Positions 57,286 to 64,000 of a stretch of DNA of 64,000 nt are shown piece by piece. A program made the position numbers and the translations under genes. This DNA is from Alteromonas antoniana (GTDB taxonomy: Bacteria > Pseudomonadota > Gammaproteobacteria > Enterobacterales > Alteromonadaceae): the NCBI RefSeq assembly GCF_019249295.1, contig NZ_JAESDH010000003.1, forward strand, positions 62,001-126,000. The letters are read 5' to 3'. The notes under the pieces were generated by a model. That model was not told where the DNA came from and did not search any database. It saw only the letters and a program-made list of their open reading frames with translations. Numbering within the stretch: position 1 is the stretch's first letter; each line of letters starts with the position of its first letter.

Positions 57286-58608
57286 ATGGAAAGAGCACAA
57301 ACTCACTATTTGGATGAGATTAATAGTCTCGCCCGAAAAATACTGTCTTATGACTCGAAGAAACCTTCGCTGTACGGTAATGCAGAACGTTACTTTGCAT
57401 CCCAGCAGGGAAGCACTTTGCTCACGGAAAACGAATATACAAACTTCTTTACTCATATGGATGACCTCGTCCAAACATTGATAGCACTGACGGAAGGGGA
57501 GTCGAGAAGTGAAACGCTGGGCAAATCAGCAAGGTTCTTGGGCAGTCTTTTTCACCTTTCCCCTGGGGGCAAGGTCCACCAGCCGAAAGTAAATAAAAAG
57601 TTAAAACCACTCTATCGCGCTGTCACCACTGCCAGGTTTTTAGACGAGTTGCTGTTGGAGGGTTATTGCAAGACAGGACATATCAGTCGACATTGGGAAG
57701 GTACTTCCAGATTTTCTGATAAAAAGGCAAGAAAGCGGTATTTGGAGCAAGTGATCACACCTCTCTATTACAGTCTGCTTTCGTTTGATGCCGGTCTTTT
57801 TCACCCGGAAGCGAAGGCACTGCTTTCAGGTGAATGCAAACATTCACCTAAGGATGAATTTCGCACTCTAAATCACAACGAACGAAGGAAGCTGCTTGAG
57901 ATAAATGAAAGGCATAGCCTCAGTTTCCTAAAGCTCGTTCTGGAGAGAAAAAAGCAGTACCTCCGTAAAACCGCGGATTACGATGAGATAAAAGTTCAAG
58001 AATTTTCAGAGTTTGCTATCACCACATTCAAGTTGAAGGGGCAGTCTGAAAAGGAGCTGGGATCAGCGATAAAAATCTCTCAGATTTATGCATCATTGAT
58101 TCTCGCCACGAAGCGAGAGCAGTGTCGGTCGGAGACCGTAAACGCCATGTATCACGTCGTAGAGCATGCTAATAAAGGTGAAGTAAAGTTAGAGCTTGCG
58201 AATAAGTTCCAGGCCATGTTTGGGCTTTTCCCCCAAGGTTTTGGTATTGCGTGCCTTGTGGAAAGGGCCGACAACTCAATGAAGCCGTGGGAATTAGCCG
58301 TGGTAAACAAGTTATACCCTGCGGACCCGGCACAACCACACTGCAGAATTGTAACCAGACGTCTGGAGTACAACAGAAGCACAATTGATGTTGACGTAAG
58401 CATTAAGCAAAACCTTTTCTTTTCTGAATCAAGGGAGAAGCTCTCATATTTGCTTAGCCCGGCAGTGAGAAAATCATTGGAAGTGCTTTCGAGCAAAAGC
58501 GAAAAAGAGCTTGAAGCGGAACTGATACCTCCAAGCTGGGACCCGCATGAATTGTTCACCAGCAGAGACTTATCAGTTTGGAGTAATGTGTCTTACAAGA
58601 GCGATTAA
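57286..58608 (+). CDS. Hypothetical protein with weak HD-GYP-like C-terminal similarity (440 aa)
   Basis: Largely helical. Residues ~290-340 (MYHVVEHANKGEVKLELANK followed by FGLFPQGFGIACLVE) resemble the C-terminal segment of HD-GYP phosphodiesterases (..F...LGxYPxGxxVxL), but no HD or GYP motif is present, so this is only a structural hint. No other domain. It probably shares a transcript with the HD nucleotidase. Confidence 0.45.
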   Translation: MERAQTHYLDEINSLARKILSYDSKKPSLYGNAERYFASQQGSTLLTENEYTNFFTHMDDLVQTLIALTEGESRSETLGKSARFLGSLFHLSPGGKVHQPKVNKKLKPLYRAVTTARFLDELLLEGYCKTGHISRHWEGTSRFSDKKARKRYLEQVITPLYYSLLSFDAGLFHPEAKALLSGECKHSPKDEFRTLNHNERRKLLEINERHSLSFLKLVLERKKQYLRKTADYDEIKVQEFSEFAITTFKLKGQSEKELGSAIKISQIYASLILATKREQCRSETVNAMYHVVEHANKGEVKLELANKFQAMFGLFPQGFGIACLVERADNSMKPWELAVVNKLYPADPAQPHCRIVTRRLEYNRSTIDVDVSIKQNLFFSESREKLSYLLSPAVRKSLEVLSSKSEKELEAELIPPSWDPHELFTSRDLSVWSNVSYKSD

Positions 58609-58671
58609 TCCTTGAAAAAGGTTCTGCGCCGGTGCTATTTTATGCATATAAAATATATTTTAGGCATCACT

Positions 58672-59541
58672 ATGGCAGATAAATTTGATCAGGGTTACCA
58701 GCAACTCATTCACCAATACTTGAATGTTACTAATTTGGCTGAATATCCGTTGTTATTGGTCGGGCGTGAAGATGAGACAATAAGTACAATGTGCTTCTAC
58801 GCCACGACCATATACAACCGATCTGAAGGCAACAATTCCACGATCTATTTGTTCCATAACCATGGCGAAGGCAATATGGTCCCTGTCAATATCGCTTCAG
58901 GGTGCTTACAAGTAAACTTGCCGTATCCTGTAACGCAACGGCTTCGCAGGCTAGAAGCTCCATCTCTCCCGATAATTACCAGGTCCTCGATAAATAGTCT
59001 TATCGAATCAGATCATTTTGTCATGCCACTAACAAAAGTCCCCCGGGGTGAAAAGGAGGAAACACTGATCCCCTTAAATCGCAAAGGTTTGCTGCAAGGG
59101 GCATCAATCAAAGTACTTTATTGCGACAACACTGATGACTCTGAAGTACAGCAGGTATCCGTAAACCTGCGCTTTGGGGCCCAAAGCATTTGTTTCGATG
59201 TTGACGATATCGAATCAGCGAAGCAGTTATTTATTGAGTTGCAAGCAACCTTTGCCCCCGAAGACATGGTCGTAGAAGCCCTTCAAAAGTTAGCTGAGAC
59301 GACGCACATGATGGAAGAGCCCCTATTCTTTCCTGAAGTTAATTTCTCATGTGAATTGTCCAGGCTAGTATCGGAGCATAACCGAAAATCAGGAAAATAT
59401 GATACTGCCTTCCCTGGCCTGGACATTTCAGATGTGGACATTTCCCATATCGTCTCGACCGTGTTGGCGGTGGACAAAAAAAAGGCCCCCCCTTCCGAAG
59501 CTGTAGAGGATGAGCCATCAAGATTACCATTGATGTCTTGA
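58672..59541 (+). CDS. Hypothetical protein (289 aa)
   Basis: The ATG at 58672 is chosen; an upstream start at 58612 would cross a TTATGCATAT operator-like site (58640-58649). The first ~200 residues are beta-rich, then helical, with an acidic/Pro-rich tail (KKAPPSEAVEDEPSRL). No recognised family. Confidence 0.55.
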   Translation: MADKFDQGYQQLIHQYLNVTNLAEYPLLLVGREDETISTMCFYATTIYNRSEGNNSTIYLFHNHGEGNMVPVNIASGCLQVNLPYPVTQRLRRLEAPSLPIITRSSINSLIESDHFVMPLTKVPRGEKEETLIPLNRKGLLQGASIKVLYCDNTDDSEVQQVSVNLRFGAQSICFDVDDIESAKQLFIELQATFAPEDMVVEALQKLAETTHMMEEPLFFPEVNFSCELSRLVSEHNRKSGKYDTAFPGLDISDVDISHIVSTVLAVDKKKAPPSEAVEDEPSRLPLMS

Positions 59542-59632
59542 TATCCTCACATGAATTTAACTGCTAATTGACAGGCTTGACTCAGCGGTACACAATATAG
59601 ACAAGTATGCACAAAATATATATTTTAAATAA

Positions 59633-59890
59633 ATGCGGGATGATTCAATAGACACGTTCAAAAACGGATGGCCTACCGAAGATGGGGAGTTCTATTTACT
59701 CCTTACACCCAACTCTGTGCTTCGAGGTTTAACAGATAAACCTGTTTCCAGAACATATGCACGAGGGGTGTTTAACAATGGAAAGCCGAAATCGCTGATT
59801 GCAGGAGGCTATCCATCTATGCATTTATTGCAACTTATGGACATCTCCGGGCACAGAAAGCTGGCGCAGTGGCCTGATCATGCTAAGTAA
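59633..59890 (+). CDS. Hypothetical small protein (85 aa), head of a six-gene operon
   Basis: Begins MRDDSIDTFKNGWPTEDGEF; mixed beta/alpha, no recognised motif. TAGACA with TATTTT 17 bases downstream and GTATGCACAA (59605-59614) in the spacer form a candidate promoter. All following genes to 61833 overlap or abut, so they form one operon. Confidence 0.5.
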   Translation: MRDDSIDTFKNGWPTEDGEFYLLLTPNSVLRGLTDKPVSRTYARGVFNNGKPKSLIAGGYPSMHLLQLMDISGHRKLAQWPDHAK

Positions 59891-60086
59891 CGTTAAATTG
59901 GAATCGTGGAGACAGCTTTTGCCTTTGGGCTTACTGGTCTCCCAATTGACAGTTTATCCCCTCACCTTTTCTTGGACGTTCCTGGTATCTTTAACAGTTT
60001 CGTCTCTTACCGTGTGCATTATCGTACTACCTCTGGTAGTCACACATCAGTTTTACTTCCCTAACAAAAGTGGCAATCATGGTTAG
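59880..60086 (+). CDS. Small two-helix membrane protein (68 aa)
   Basis: Overlaps the previous gene by 11 bases. Hydrophobic segments around LPLGLLVSQLTVYPLTF and LTVSSLTVCIIVLPLVV suggest two membrane passes. Function unknown. Confidence 0.5.
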   Translation: MLSNVKLESWRQLLPLGLLVSQLTVYPLTFSWTFLVSLTVSSLTVCIIVLPLVVTHQFYFPNKSGNHG

Positions 60087-60288
60087 TGAACGAAAAATAG
60101 ATACCATCTTGTTATCAAGCGGCGCCTGCATTCTCATGTCAGCTCTCACACTCTTGGTTTGCTTAATTCTCGGCACAGGGAATGTGATATACACCGGTGT
60201 CGGTATGATAATGGGCTTCTCTGCGGTGATATTCATCGTGGCCCTATTGCTCCCAATCTCAGATGACTCTGATTCGGATGTAGTGTAA
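60079..60288 (+). CDS. Small two-helix membrane protein (69 aa)
   Basis: Overlaps the previous gene by 8 bases. Two transmembrane segments (LSSGACILMSALTLLVCLI and GVGMIMGFSAVIFIVALLL) and an acidic Asp/Ser-rich tail. Function unknown. Confidence 0.55.
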   Translation: MVSERKIDTILLSSGACILMSALTLLVCLILGTGNVIYTGVGMIMGFSAVIFIVALLLPISDDSDSDVV

Positions 60289-60749
60289 TGGATCGATTGC
60301 TTACCGTGATATCGCCGGCGCTACCTGGTACGGTTGCTGGATTAGGGATGTTCTGGATCTACTTAGTGATATATTCAATCATCGTCATCACGGTCCCGGC
60401 CGCGGTATTCACCAAAACACATAGCAGCTCAAGTCTCTCTGGATTTGAAAAGCTCTCAGGCTTATTGAATACATTACTCTTTACCTGCTGCCTGATTTCA
60501 CTAGGGACCTTAATCATAGGCGTGTTTGCTTTGGCGCACCTTGCGCCTGATTATTCAAGCATCGTAATCTCTTTCTCGGTTATGGCCCTGCTTTACAGCA
60601 TAAACGCATTGGCTTTTTCGAGTATTTTAACTGCGCTGACAACTATCACGTTGACGCTTCCCAAGCTCAAAATCGTTCTTGTCGGTTTGTTTTCGTTATT
60701 GAAGTCCAAGTCAGCACTATTCAAAGCGAGGGAAGCCAAGTGTATTTGA
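60288..60749 (+). CDS. Multi-pass membrane protein (153 aa)
   Basis: The start overlaps the previous stop (TAATG). Four hydrophobic segments, for example MFWIYLVIYSIIVITVPAAV, LLNTLLFTCCLISLGTLII and SFSVMALLYSINALAFS. It ends with a basic cytoplasmic tail. With its two small neighbours it may form a membrane complex; no family recognised. Confidence 0.55.
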   Translation: MDRLLTVISPALPGTVAGLGMFWIYLVIYSIIVITVPAAVFTKTHSSSSLSGFEKLSGLLNTLLFTCCLISLGTLIIGVFALAHLAPDYSSIVISFSVMALLYSINALAFSSILTALTTITLTLPKLKIVLVGLFSLLKSKSALFKAREAKCI

Positions 60750-61003
60750 GAGATATTTACGAGTCCGACAAAACTGAGCTGATTAATGCATCGCGGCGCC
60801 AGGAAGTAGGCACAACATTTACTGTAAAAGACGTGCAACATGTTTTGAAGGCGGGATATAACCGAGCAATACGGTTGCTCGAAACAATGGAAGCGCAAGG
60901 TTTGATAGAAAGCGATGCAAATTCAACATCTCGAACATTCAAGGCTACTGATATCTCATTGTCAGAAAAGTCCGACGAATTGCAGCTGGTGCTAACTTTT
61001 TGA
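60740..61003 (+). CDS. FtsK-gamma-like winged-helix protein (87 aa)
   Basis: The core VQHVLKAGYNRAIRLLETME then AQGLIES closely matches the gamma domain of FtsK (VQRxxxIGYNRAxRxxExxE), which recognises KOPS DNA sequences and activates XerCD. Here it is a stand-alone protein without the FtsK motor. GTG start, overlapping the membrane protein gene by ten bases and the methyltransferase by one (TGATG). It may be a DNA-binding regulator or an adaptor for host recombination machinery; that is inference. Confidence 0.7.
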   Translation: MYLRDIYESDKTELINASRRQEVGTTFTVKDVQHVLKAGYNRAIRLLETMEAQGLIESDANSTSRTFKATDISLSEKSDELQLVLTF

Positions 61004-61833
61004 TGGCCACACGAAAGAAACAACGTTCGTTTTTGAAGTGGGCTGGTGGCAAGTACCAGCTACTTGATCGCCTTACACTTATACTGCCTGAGGGAAAAAG
61101 GCTGATTGAGCCCTTTGTTGGTTCTGGTGTCGTATTTTTGAATACTGACTATCAAAGTTACCTTCTTAATGATAATAACGTCGATCTGATGTCGGTTTAC
61201 CAATACCTCAAAAGTGACGGCCCGATGTTCATCACAGAAGTTGAAAGACTTTTTAAACCCATGAATAACACGGAGGGCCGATATTACGCGCTCAGGGAGT
61301 CGTTTAACTCAAGTTGCGATCCGTTAGAGCGGGCAGCACTCTTCGTCTATTTCAATCGCCATGGGTACAACGGGCTTTGCAGGTATAACCGGCAGGGAAA
61401 GTTTAATGTCCCTTTCGGCCGCTACAAATCTCCCAGGTTTCCAGGAGATGAAATGGCCACCTTTGCCCAGAAACTCCGAAAAGCTCAACTGACCTCTACG
61501 GATTTTACGAAAGCTTTTGCTAGGGCCAGAAAAGGAAATGTAATCTTATGCGATCCGCCCTATCTGAGTTTGAGTAACACATCAAACTTTATAAGTTACT
61601 CACCGTCGTCATTTGATATGCGTCAGCAAGCACTTCTCGCTGTGACAGCTCGCCGTGCTGCAAAACGGGGGGTGCGTGTGGTTATTTGTAATCATGACAC
61701 CGCGGATGCCCGGGAACTTTACAAAGGTGCTGAGATAGAATCATTTCCCGCTGCGAGAAAAATCAGCTGCCGCGGTGATACGAGGCAGCCTGTAGTTGAG
61801 TTGACGGCGCAATTTGCCCCTTCCTCTTGGTAA
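61003..61833 (+). CDS. Dam-type (D12 class) N6-adenine DNA methyltransferase (276 aa)
   Basis: Motif order is that of Dam/M.EcoRV: FLKWAGGKYQLLDRL (N-terminal SAM motif), RLIEPFVGSGVVFLNTD (motif I), FNRHGYNGLCRYN, then VILCDPPYLSLSNTSNF (DPPY, motif IV). The length is normal for Dam. Dam-like enzymes often recognise GATC, but the target is not proven. It is the last gene of the operon with the FtsK-gamma-like protein. Confidence 0.85.
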   Translation: MATRKKQRSFLKWAGGKYQLLDRLTLILPEGKRLIEPFVGSGVVFLNTDYQSYLLNDNNVDLMSVYQYLKSDGPMFITEVERLFKPMNNTEGRYYALRESFNSSCDPLERAALFVYFNRHGYNGLCRYNRQGKFNVPFGRYKSPRFPGDEMATFAQKLRKAQLTSTDFTKAFARARKGNVILCDPPYLSLSNTSNFISYSPSSFDMRQQALLAVTARRAAKRGVRVVICNHDTADARELYKGAEIESFPAARKISCRGDTRQPVVELTAQFAPSSW

Positions 61834-61883
61834 GTAATGCCTCCTAAGTGTTTACTAAAACACAGGGGCTACAGGTACTCATT

Positions 61884-62624
61884 CTAGGCATTGCCCACAA
61901 TGGAATATGAGGTGTTTCTCCATCCTGTAAGGTGGGCTAGGAAATTATTCCCCTTTTCGTTCACTTCGAACCTGACTTTCCGCCCGTACTTTCTTACGAT
62001 AAATGTCTTAACTGTGAGGTTTTCCCCACCGAAAGTGAATTGGAATGGACTAGCAAACTCGACCCGCACACCATCTTGCAATGACCCCTTCTGTCGCTGA
62101 GCAACTTTTTCACGGGCAATACGCTCTAACTCAGCATCGTAATCGTTGCAATAACGTTCATAAACGCGTTGTGAATCGCTGTAATCCTTAAACGAATCGA
62201 CTTTGGCTTTAGTTACTCCACGACGTGCGTCCCAGGCTCCCCCGAACCAACTATAGAAATGCATAAAGGCATCTTCTTTGGTAGAGCTTCTCATGTACGG
62301 CAATACCGCGCTATTTACAACTGGTCCGTTTTCCCGCAGCTGTTTGTCTGCAAGTGCTTTTAATTCATCATAGAGAAAATAGACAACTATGGCCGCCTCG
62401 CAGTCTTCTTCATACCAAGTTTTGCGGAAGCATTTAGGGATTTGCTTTTGCTTATCCTTGTTGAGCCTTATACCGCCGTGGCCTGCAGTAGAAACAGATT
62501 TAACACCATTCGCCAAGTCGACCAGTGTCTGCGCGGGACCCCACGGAGTTCGAGGTGCAGAGCTATCCCCGTCCCAGAACGAATACTTAGTTGGTTTAGA
62601 TGCTGTTTGAGTAAGAAATGACAT
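61884..62624 (-). CDS. DUF7007-like protein (246 aa)
   Basis: The pattern TPWGPAQTLVDLANGVKSVS then TAGHGGIRLNK, KCFRKTWYEEDCEAAIV matches DUF7007 of plasmids and conjugative elements (PWGxAQ, STxGHGG, YEEDC). Function unknown. The ATG at 62624 follows leader copy G. It converges on the Dam-type gene. Confidence 0.6.
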   Translation of the reverse strand: MSFLTQTASKPTKYSFWDGDSSAPRTPWGPAQTLVDLANGVKSVSTAGHGGIRLNKDKQKQIPKCFRKTWYEEDCEAAIVVYFLYDELKALADKQLRENGPVVNSAVLPYMRSSTKEDAFMHFYSWFGGAWDARRGVTKAKVDSFKDYSDSQRVYERYCNDYDAELERIAREKVAQRQKGSLQDGVRVEFASPFQFTFGGENLTVKTFIVRKYGRKVRFEVNEKGNNFLAHLTGWRNTSYSIVGNA

Positions 62625-62630
62625 AATTAA

Positions 62631-62700
62631 TCCAACCCCTGACATGCCGAGGTGCGCAATTGATGTTAACTATTATAATTGTACGTACAATCTTTTGCAA
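62631..62700 (-). promoter_or_regulatory. Promoter, operator and conserved leader (copy G)
   Basis: On the minus strand TTGCAA (62695-62700) and TATAAT (62672-62677) are exactly 17 bases apart, and ATTGTACGTACAAT (62678-62691) fills most of the spacer. The leader at 62631-62657 reads GCGCACCTCGGCATGTCAGG plus GGTTGGA. It is the clearest promoter-operator example of its class. Confidence 0.85.
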
Positions 62701-62765
62701 ACTATTTCCCTTTTTCTTTGCTTTATGGTTATTTTAATGAGGTCCGCTCCAGAAAAGGAAAAACT

Positions 62766-63674
62766 ATGAGCCAGCAACCAATGCCCATCCCAGAACTTCC
62801 ACCTCAGTTACCCGAGTGGGACAGCGAACCCTTTCCTAATGCTGAATACACTGACGGGCCAAAAAGGCAGCGGAGACCGGACTCAAAGAAAACCGATGAT
62901 CCCAAACTGACAGATCCAGAGTGGGTCTATATTGGCAGGATAAGACTGCTAGTCACTGATATGCGAGATATAGACGGGACGGTAAGTGCGTTCAATAAGA
63001 CTAAGAATCCCGACACAATCTCTGATATTTCTTCCGATGAAATGGCATTGATGACGAGCGTGGTGTCCAGATTGCTCATACAAGAGCTGCAGTCTGACAA
63101 CCCACATATTGATATTGGTGTTGCCCATATAAATGTCAGACTTGGTTCACTCGAATATTTCGCAGATATCTTAGGGAGAAAAGACGGCGACTGGAAAAAA
63201 GCGGGGCTTAACCTGGCTATGTTGTCGTTGCTCTCTGGTATTGCAGGCAAAGCAGTGGAGCCAATTATAGATTCTGGTATCACAGTAATTAACTCTGTAG
63301 CAGTGGTTGCCGAACGCTGGTGGAGAAAACCTACCTGCTATGGCTCTGACAATGCATCTTCAAAAAGTAGCATAGAAATAGACTGCGAGATGGTTGGTTC
63401 AGACCTGCAAGCCGGCTTGTACTACTTAACATCTTCCGGTGACAACGCCTGGAGGGTATCAAAAGAAATATCAGAAATTTACGACGACCACGAGCCTTCG
63501 CAATATCAGGTCGCGGTGGCACTGTACTCTTCAAATCTTGATAGGTTTGACGGATCAATAAATGAATTGAAAAATGGCGTCGCACTCCGAATACCCTCAA
63601 TAGACGATATACAAAAGTACTCTGCAGAAGAAGCGAAAAAGATCTTTAGCAAACTGGCTAAATCACAGCCCTAA
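62766..63674 (+). CDS. Protein with a FimV/LysM-like C-terminal domain (302 aa)
   Basis: The Pro-rich N-terminus (QQPMPIPELPPQLPEWDSEP) is followed by a helical middle and a short hydrophobic stretch (LNLAMLSLLSGIAGKAV). The C-terminal ~85 residues resemble the FimV N-terminal LysM-like domain: YYLTSSGDNAWRVSKEISEI then YQVAVALYSSNLDRFDGSIN, LKNGVALRIPS and a final helix. It may bind peptidoglycan or act as a scaffold, although no signal peptide is visible. The ATG at 62766 is preferred over 62679, which lies in the operator. Confidence 0.55.
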   Translation: MSQQPMPIPELPPQLPEWDSEPFPNAEYTDGPKRQRRPDSKKTDDPKLTDPEWVYIGRIRLLVTDMRDIDGTVSAFNKTKNPDTISDISSDEMALMTSVVSRLLIQELQSDNPHIDIGVAHINVRLGSLEYFADILGRKDGDWKKAGLNLAMLSLLSGIAGKAVEPIIDSGITVINSVAVVAERWWRKPTCYGSDNASSKSSIEIDCEMVGSDLQAGLYYLTSSGDNAWRVSKEISEIYDDHEPSQYQVAVALYSSNLDRFDGSINELKNGVALRIPSIDDIQKYSAEEAKKIFSKLAKSQP

Positions 63675-63730
63675 AATAAAGCAAATGTGATATAGTTTAT
63701 GCATCAAATTGCTGATGGGAACTACAATTC

Positions 63731-64000
63731 ATGTCACTGGATGTTCAGGTTGATACCGCGTCGGTTAGAGTAGGTAAAGTCGTCATCTCTGACGCCAACT
63801 CGCTTTATCGTTCTATTGAACTTAGTATTCTGGGTCAATCCATAGCGCTCAAGGCTACCTCAAAGCAGGGAAAAACTTACGAATTTAAATTAACTGCTTG
63901 CCACAATCAGCATGATTCTCAAACGCCAAATCCGGTCGGAGTGTATCGCAAACTAGATCTCGGTGTAGGAGCCGTTACATCGCCAAAGAAACACGGGCAA
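63731..64000 (+). CDS. Hypothetical protein (partial, runs off the right edge)
   Basis: The frame is open from the ATG at 63731 to the window end (90 codons). It is beta-rich (MSLDVQVDTASVRVGKVVIS) with no recognised family so far. TTATGCATCA (63698-63707) is about 25 bases upstream. Confidence 0.45.
   Translation, partial: MSLDVQVDTASVRVGKVVISDANSLYRSIELSILGQSIALKATSKQGKTYEFKLTACHNQHDSQTPNPVGVYRKLDLGVGAVTSPKKHGQ

Noticed and set aside
1..64000. CRISPR arrays and rRNA genes
   Set aside because: No regularly spaced long direct repeats and no rRNA-like conserved blocks were seen.

Overview
This window reads as part of a large mobile or extrachromosomal element (plasmid, phage-plasmid or integrative element) of a gammaproteobacterium, probably marine. 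It holds no ribosomal, tRNA or core metabolic genes. It does hold six DNA methyltransferase genes of three types, two PP-loop 'PAPS reductase' proteins, an S24-like repressor, a MazEF-like pair, a nucleotidyltransferase toxin, a tyrosine-recombinase relative, nucleases, and many short operons of unknown proteins. Genes face both ways and are often coupled by ATGA, TAATG or TGATG overlaps. Host and element type are inferences from gene content; no replication, partition or transfer gene was recognised.

Layout. 1-3.1 kb: S24-like repressor, MazEF-like pair, small proteins, an exported protein. 3.2-9 kb: PD-(D/E)xK nuclease, SHOCT membrane protein, then an N6-adenine/C5-cytosine methyltransferase pair in which the C5 gene carries an in-frame amber codon. 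9-12.7 kb: small proteins and an HNH-type nuclease operon. 12.7-20.9 kb: non-coding repeats, small operons, a frameshifted acetyltransferase and a toxin-antitoxin pair. 20.9-23 kb: transposon-end repeats and a membrane protein fused to a transposon-ATPase remnant. 23-32.9 kb: unknown-function operons and a recombinase/HTH pair. 33-36 kb: lipoprotein plus subtilisin-like protease. 36-42 kb: a second C5/N6 methyltransferase cassette. 42-48 kb: secreted HNH nuclease, DnaQ-like exonuclease, third C5 methyltransferase. 48.3-54.8 kb: DGQHR (DndB-like) protein, a PP-loop protein, and a 1128-residue TusA-PP-loop fusion, a candidate sulfur-based nucleic acid modification system. 54.8-64 kb: exported proteins, HD nucleotidase, small membrane proteins with an FtsK-gamma-like protein and a Dam-type methyltransferase, a DUF7007-like protein and a FimV-like protein.

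The strongest signal that individual genes do not explain is a shared regulatory code. (i) The palindrome ATTGTACGTACAAT fills the spacer of sigma70-like promoters at several loci. (ii) TTATGCATAA-like sites sit in or beside many other promoters. (iii) Eight genes carry a leader of the form GCGCACCTCGG...CAGGGGTTGGA just before the start codon; it can fold into a short hairpin whose closing pair changes from A-U to G-C in one copy. (iv) Several other genes carry a hairpin with the invariant loop ACTCCTAC, covarying stems and a downstream GCGAGG ribosome-binding site. Classes (iii) and (iv) include the methyltransferase and sulfur-module genes, which suggests that modification functions are regulated together, partly at the RNA level. 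Four genes (2212, 6170, 14380, 32353) are broken by single-base lesions, which may be real decay or assembly error.
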